A stretch of DNA of 64,000 nt from an uncultured Selenomonas sp. (GTDB lineage: Bacteria > Bacillota > Negativicutes > Selenomonadales > Selenomonadaceae), in assembly GCA_902766095.1 (NCBI GenBank), contig CACXCN010000003.1, forward strand, positions 1 through 64,000, read 5' to 3'. The notes under the pieces were generated by a model that did not search any database, was not told the origin of the DNA, and saw only the letters and a list, made by a program, of their open reading frames with translations. The position numbers and the translations under genes were made by a program. Shown one piece after another: positions 61,639 to 64,000 of this stretch. Position 1 is the first letter of the stretch, and each line of letters starts with the position of its first letter.

Positions 61639-63408
61639 TCATCGAGGTCCGGAATCCTTTTCTGTGGACCAGTCGGCCTTGACGCTGTTCTTGCCGCCTG
61701 ACTGCTTGGCTTCGTAAAGGGCCTTGTCCGCCTTCAGGAACAGGCTCTCCACCGTATCATCCGGTGAAGCCATGACGACACCGATACTCGTCGTGAGATG
61801 GCCGCCGTCCGGCAGCACGCAGTATTTCTTCACATGTTTGCGGATGCGCTCCGCGATCTGGACGGCCTGCTCCTTATTCACATTGATGAGGCCGACGATG
61901 AACTCGTCACCGCCCCAGCGTCCCGGGAAATCGTCGCGACGGCATATGCCCTGCAGCAGGGCCGCCACTGCCTGCAGGGCCGCGTCGCCCATGAAATGAC
62001 CATAGTTGTCGTTTATTCCCTTGAAATCGTCGATGTCGAGCATGAGCAGCGCCATCGGATTGCCGACGCGCACACCGTTGAGCGCCCGAGCGATCTGGGC
62101 ATCTGTCTCGCCGCGGTTCATGAGGGCGGTCAGATGGTCGGTCTGTGCCATTTCGCGCAGCTTCGCATTGCTGACCTCAAGCTCATGCATCGTCGTCTCG
62201 ATGAACTTCACCATATGCATGATGATAGACGTGCGCCGATCGACGGCGATAGGAGCGGGAGCGATTGCCGCAGGCATCGCCGTCTGTCCGCCCTCGCGCA
62301 GTCCCACAATTTCCAGCGTCATATTTGACACCATGATCTTCCCCGAGTGACGCATGATCTCGCCATACGCATAAAAGCCGAAGACGGGTGCATCGCGGCG
62401 GCTTAACTGCAGCTCCTTGTCCGTATCGAAGCCCAGCAGCATATGGCGCGCCATGCAGCTGATTGCCAGGATGCACTGTGGCTGGAAGCGGTGCATCTCA
62501 CGCTGTATGTCGGCCGCCCGCTCCAGGATCTCATAGGGGTCGCCATAGGAGAGCCGCACCTGCTCGCCCACATGCAGGTCAGCGCCGAATATCATGGAAC
62601 CATCCGGCAGGCAGGCCTGCGGGTGGCGCGCAATCGTCATGCCGTCGCGCTCGAAGAACAGCGGGAATGTCAGCGATTCGAGTATGAAGTCATCATCATT
62701 CTCTATGCCGAGGTATTTCCTATATATATCGATAGGACGATGCCCATCGATGCTGATGACCCGATAGGCACCATCCATTTCCGTGATGGTCATGTTGCGG
62801 CCCAGCGGCTTCCAGCCGAGGCTCGAGCGATAGTCCGCATAGAGATCAGCACCGTGGAATATGATGGCTGCCACGCCGCGCTTTAACTCCTGCTGCCCGG
62901 TGAATATCAGGCCGTCGCCTACACTGCCATCATCCGTCATCCCGCCAAAAAACGTTATAACAGCTCTGGCCTCCGAAATCGTATCCAGAAAAGCCGTCTG
63001 ATCAGAAATGGGCCCGGCTGACACCAGTCCGACGATCGCCGTATCCGGATGGGCAGTCAGGCGCTGCAGGAACTCCTGCCCCGCTGCCTGGCTGCTGCAT
63101 TTCTCGAAATCATATACAGCGATATCCACGTCCGACGATTCGAATGCGATATAGCATACGGACATATACTTCTCGTCATCGCTGCCATTCACGATATCGA
63201 ACGATGTGACGGTCCCTACGATTTCCGCCTGCGGGAAGGCTCCCTTGATGCGTCGGATCACCTGTCTGCCATCAGCTGTCAGATGGCGTGAATTTATGAA
63301 GATCAGCAGCCGGTTCACTCTCGGCAGGCCAGCCAGTCTGGCCGTCACCTCTGTCATGGAAGCCTCTAAGTCGGACTCGCTGCTGAGCCTGTATGGCATC
63401 TGTATCAT
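61639..63408 (-). CDS. FIST-domain diguanylate cyclase (GGDEF)
   Basis: A sensor-effector protein of 589 residues. The N-terminal two thirds (about 5-370) are the FIST N and FIST C domains, thought to bind small ligands such as amino acids: AIVGLVSAGPISDQTAFLDT, FFGGMTDDGSVGDGLIF, and CILAISCMARHMLLG. The C-terminal GGDEF domain has TDHLTALMNR, LMLDIDDFKGINDNYGHFMG and an intact active site RWGGDEF (GGDEF at 499-503). RRDD (490-493), five residues before it, is an intact product-inhibition I-site. No membrane segment is present. It should make c-di-GMP, a regulator of motility and surface glycans. ATG 63408 is preferred because GGGGAG lies 8 bases upstream; the GTG at 63432 lacks a site. Confidence 0.9.
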   Translation of the reverse strand: MIQMPYRLSSESDLEASMTEVTARLAGLPRVNRLLIFINSRHLTADGRQVIRRIKGAFPQAEIVGTVTSFDIVNGSDDEKYMSVCYIAFESSDVDIAVYDFEKCSSQAAGQEFLQRLTAHPDTAIVGLVSAGPISDQTAFLDTISEARAVITFFGGMTDDGSVGDGLIFTGQQELKRGVAAIIFHGADLYADYRSSLGWKPLGRNMTITEMDGAYRVISIDGHRPIDIYRKYLGIENDDDFILESLTFPLFFERDGMTIARHPQACLPDGSMIFGADLHVGEQVRLSYGDPYEILERAADIQREMHRFQPQCILAISCMARHMLLGFDTDKELQLSRRDAPVFGFYAYGEIMRHSGKIMVSNMTLEIVGLREGGQTAMPAAIAPAPIAVDRRTSIIMHMVKFIETTMHELEVSNAKLREMAQTDHLTALMNRGETDAQIARALNGVRVGNPMALLMLDIDDFKGINDNYGHFMGDAALQAVAALLQGICRRDDFPGRWGGDEFIVGLINVNKEQAVQIAERIRKHVKKYCVLPDGGHLTTSIGVVMASPDDTVESLFLKADKALYEAKQSGGKNSVKADWSTEKDSGPR

Positions 63409-63555
63409 ATTAATTACTCCCCGGCCTATCACCGTATCATCAGTCTTTCCGTAGTTGCTGATGATGGAAAGGGTTCTGTTTTTCAGTATATCATATCAAG
63501 TGAAAAACAAAAAGAGTCTTAAGGCTTTCCTCTGTAACCATAGAACAGTCCAGCA

Positions 63556-63589
63556 TATAAAGAAACCCTGACCATCCTCTAGTCAGGGT
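63556..63589 (-). terminator. Rho-independent terminator of the tRNA operon
   Basis: On the minus strand ACCCTGAC-tagaggatg-GTCAGGGT followed by TTCTTTAT. It starts about 12 bases after the CCA end of tRNA-Arg. Confidence 0.8.
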
Positions 63590-63601
63590 ATGTAGACAAA
63601 C

Positions 63602-63678
63602 TGGTGCGACTGGAGCGATTCGAACGCTCGACCCACGGTTTAGAAGACCGTTGCTCTATCCAACTGAGCTACAATCGC
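63602..63678 (-). tRNA. tRNA-Arg (anticodon TCT)
   Basis: The minus strand folds as a complete cloverleaf: acceptor GCGATTG/CAGTCGC, D-arm GCTCAGTTGGATAGAGC, anticodon arm CGGTCTTCTAAACCG with TCT in the loop, and T-arm GAGCGTTCGAATCGCTC. CCA is encoded at 63604-63602. TCT reads AGA/AGG arginine codons. It lies 5 bases after tRNA-Pro. Confidence 0.96.
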
Positions 63679-63683
63679 AAAAA

Positions 63684-63760
63684 TGGTCGGGATGACAGGA
63701 TTCGAACCTGCGACATCCTGCTCCCAAAGCAGGCGCGCTACCAAACTGCGCTACATCCCG
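63684..63760 (-). tRNA. tRNA-Pro (anticodon TGG)
   Basis: A full cloverleaf on the minus strand: acceptor CGGGATG/CATCCCG, D-arm GCGCAGTTTGGTAGCGC, anticodon arm CCTGCTTTGGGAGCAGG with TGG in the loop, and T-arm GCAGGTTCGAATCCTGT. CCA is encoded at 63686-63684. It is first in the two-tRNA operon, directly after a near-consensus promoter. Confidence 0.96.
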
Positions 63761-63774
63761 ACATGCACTAGACT

Positions 63775-63803
63775 AGTATAACTTTTTATGCGGCACCTGT
63801 CAA
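63775..63803 (-). promoter_or_regulatory. Near-consensus sigma-A promoter of the tRNA operon
   Basis: On the minus strand TTGACA (63803-63798), a 17-base spacer and TATACT (63780-63775), about 15 bases before the first base of tRNA-Pro. The -35 is perfect and the -10 matches 5 of 6. It begins just after the stop codon of the next gene. Confidence 0.88.
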
Positions 63804-63810
63804 CCCGTTT

Positions 63811-64000
63811 TCAGGCTTTTTCAAGCTCGCGGCGGTTCATCTCGCGCACGAGCATGACAGCTCCCTGCCCCAGGCCGGTCTCGCGGGCCGTGTCCTCTAC
63901 GGAATACCCGCTCATGAGCAAGGCACGGGCCTTCGCGGCTGCGGAGCCGCTCGGCTGCCCATCGGGGCTGGCCGCCGCCTCCGGCGGTGCTGCTGTCTCA
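63811..64000 (-). CDS. 3' end of an unidentified protein with a short HTH-like C-terminus
   Basis: The last 62 codons of a minus-strand gene that enters from the right edge. The visible end is first low-complexity and Ala/Pro-rich (ETAAPPEAAASPDGQPSGSA), then helical: KARALLMSGYSVEDTARETG, LGQGAVMLVREMNRRELEKA. The helical part has the spacing of a helix-turn-helix (ARALLxxGxSxxDxAxxxGLxxGxV), as at the end of some DUF6115/DUF2802-like proteins. The remainder is outside the window, so no function is given. It stops at TGA 63813-63811, 8 bases before the tRNA promoter. Confidence 0.6.
   Translation of the reverse strand, partial: ETAAPPEAAASPDGQPSGSAAAKARALLMSGYSVEDTARETGLGQGAVMLVREMNRRELEKA

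Noticed and set aside
1-64000. CRISPR arrays, prophage or complete insertion sequences
   Set aside because: No regularly spaced repeats, integrase, transposase or phage structural genes were seen.

Overview
The window reads as the chromosome of a motile, diderm (Gram-negative) Firmicute of the Negativicutes, most likely a Selenomonas-like member of the Selenomonadales. Three things point there: (1) a mreB-mreC-mreD-mrdA-minC-minD-minE-rodA run followed by a fused radical-SAM/DUF2344 gene and an RNase G gene; (2) flagellin next to a very large protein-glycosylation locus; (3) LPS-style heptosyltransferases in a genome whose ribosome-binding sites are strong and Firmicute-like. The DNA is GC-rich by eye. 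Nearly all genes are on the minus strand, so the order of transcription is from high to low coordinates. No phage, CRISPR array or intact insertion sequence was seen.

Region A (1-46326) is an accessory glycan island of about 46 kb. At its distal end (1-4050) is a glycerophosphate/polyol-phosphate set: a TagD-like cytidylyltransferase broken at a G8 tract, a TagB/TagF-like transferase, a glycerophosphodiesterase, and a cytidylyltransferase fused to a Gfo/Idh/MocA oxidoreductase. From 4103 to 22646 there are glycosyltransferases (GT2, GT9 and GT-B types, several fused to methyltransferases), a stand-alone AAA/PD-(D/E)XK gene, an autotransporter-type O-heptosyltransferase, and a split GT2. From 16412 to 30445 lies a full 2-aminoethylphosphonate (AEP) route: PEP mutase, phosphonopyruvate decarboxylase, AEP transaminase, a PntC/LicC-like cytidylyltransferase and a LicD-type phosphotransferase, with a threonine-nucleophile alkaline-phosphatase-superfamily protein beside it. 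From 33163 to 46326 are a DUF5672 protein, a TPR protein, three SPINDLY (GT41) proteins, one of which has two catalytic domains, and two GT2/TPR proteins.

Region B (46439-48024) is a flagellin gene with a recognisable sigma-28 promoter, a structured leader and a strong terminator. Its position beside the GT41/GT2 block suggests that flagellin is the acceptor of at least part of the glycan. The proposed system is a flagellar or surface glycan that carries phosphonate (AEP) and perhaps glycerophosphate groups, started by GT41 or heptosyltransferase enzymes.

Region C (48090-63408) is core: rng, the TIGR03960/TIGR03936 radical SAM fusion, rodA, minEDC, mrdA, mreDCB, radC, maf, a DUF4321 protein and a FIST-GGDEF diguanylate cyclase. 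Region D (63556-64000) has a two-tRNA operon (Pro-TGG, Arg-TCT) behind a near-consensus promoter, then the 3' end of an unidentified gene.
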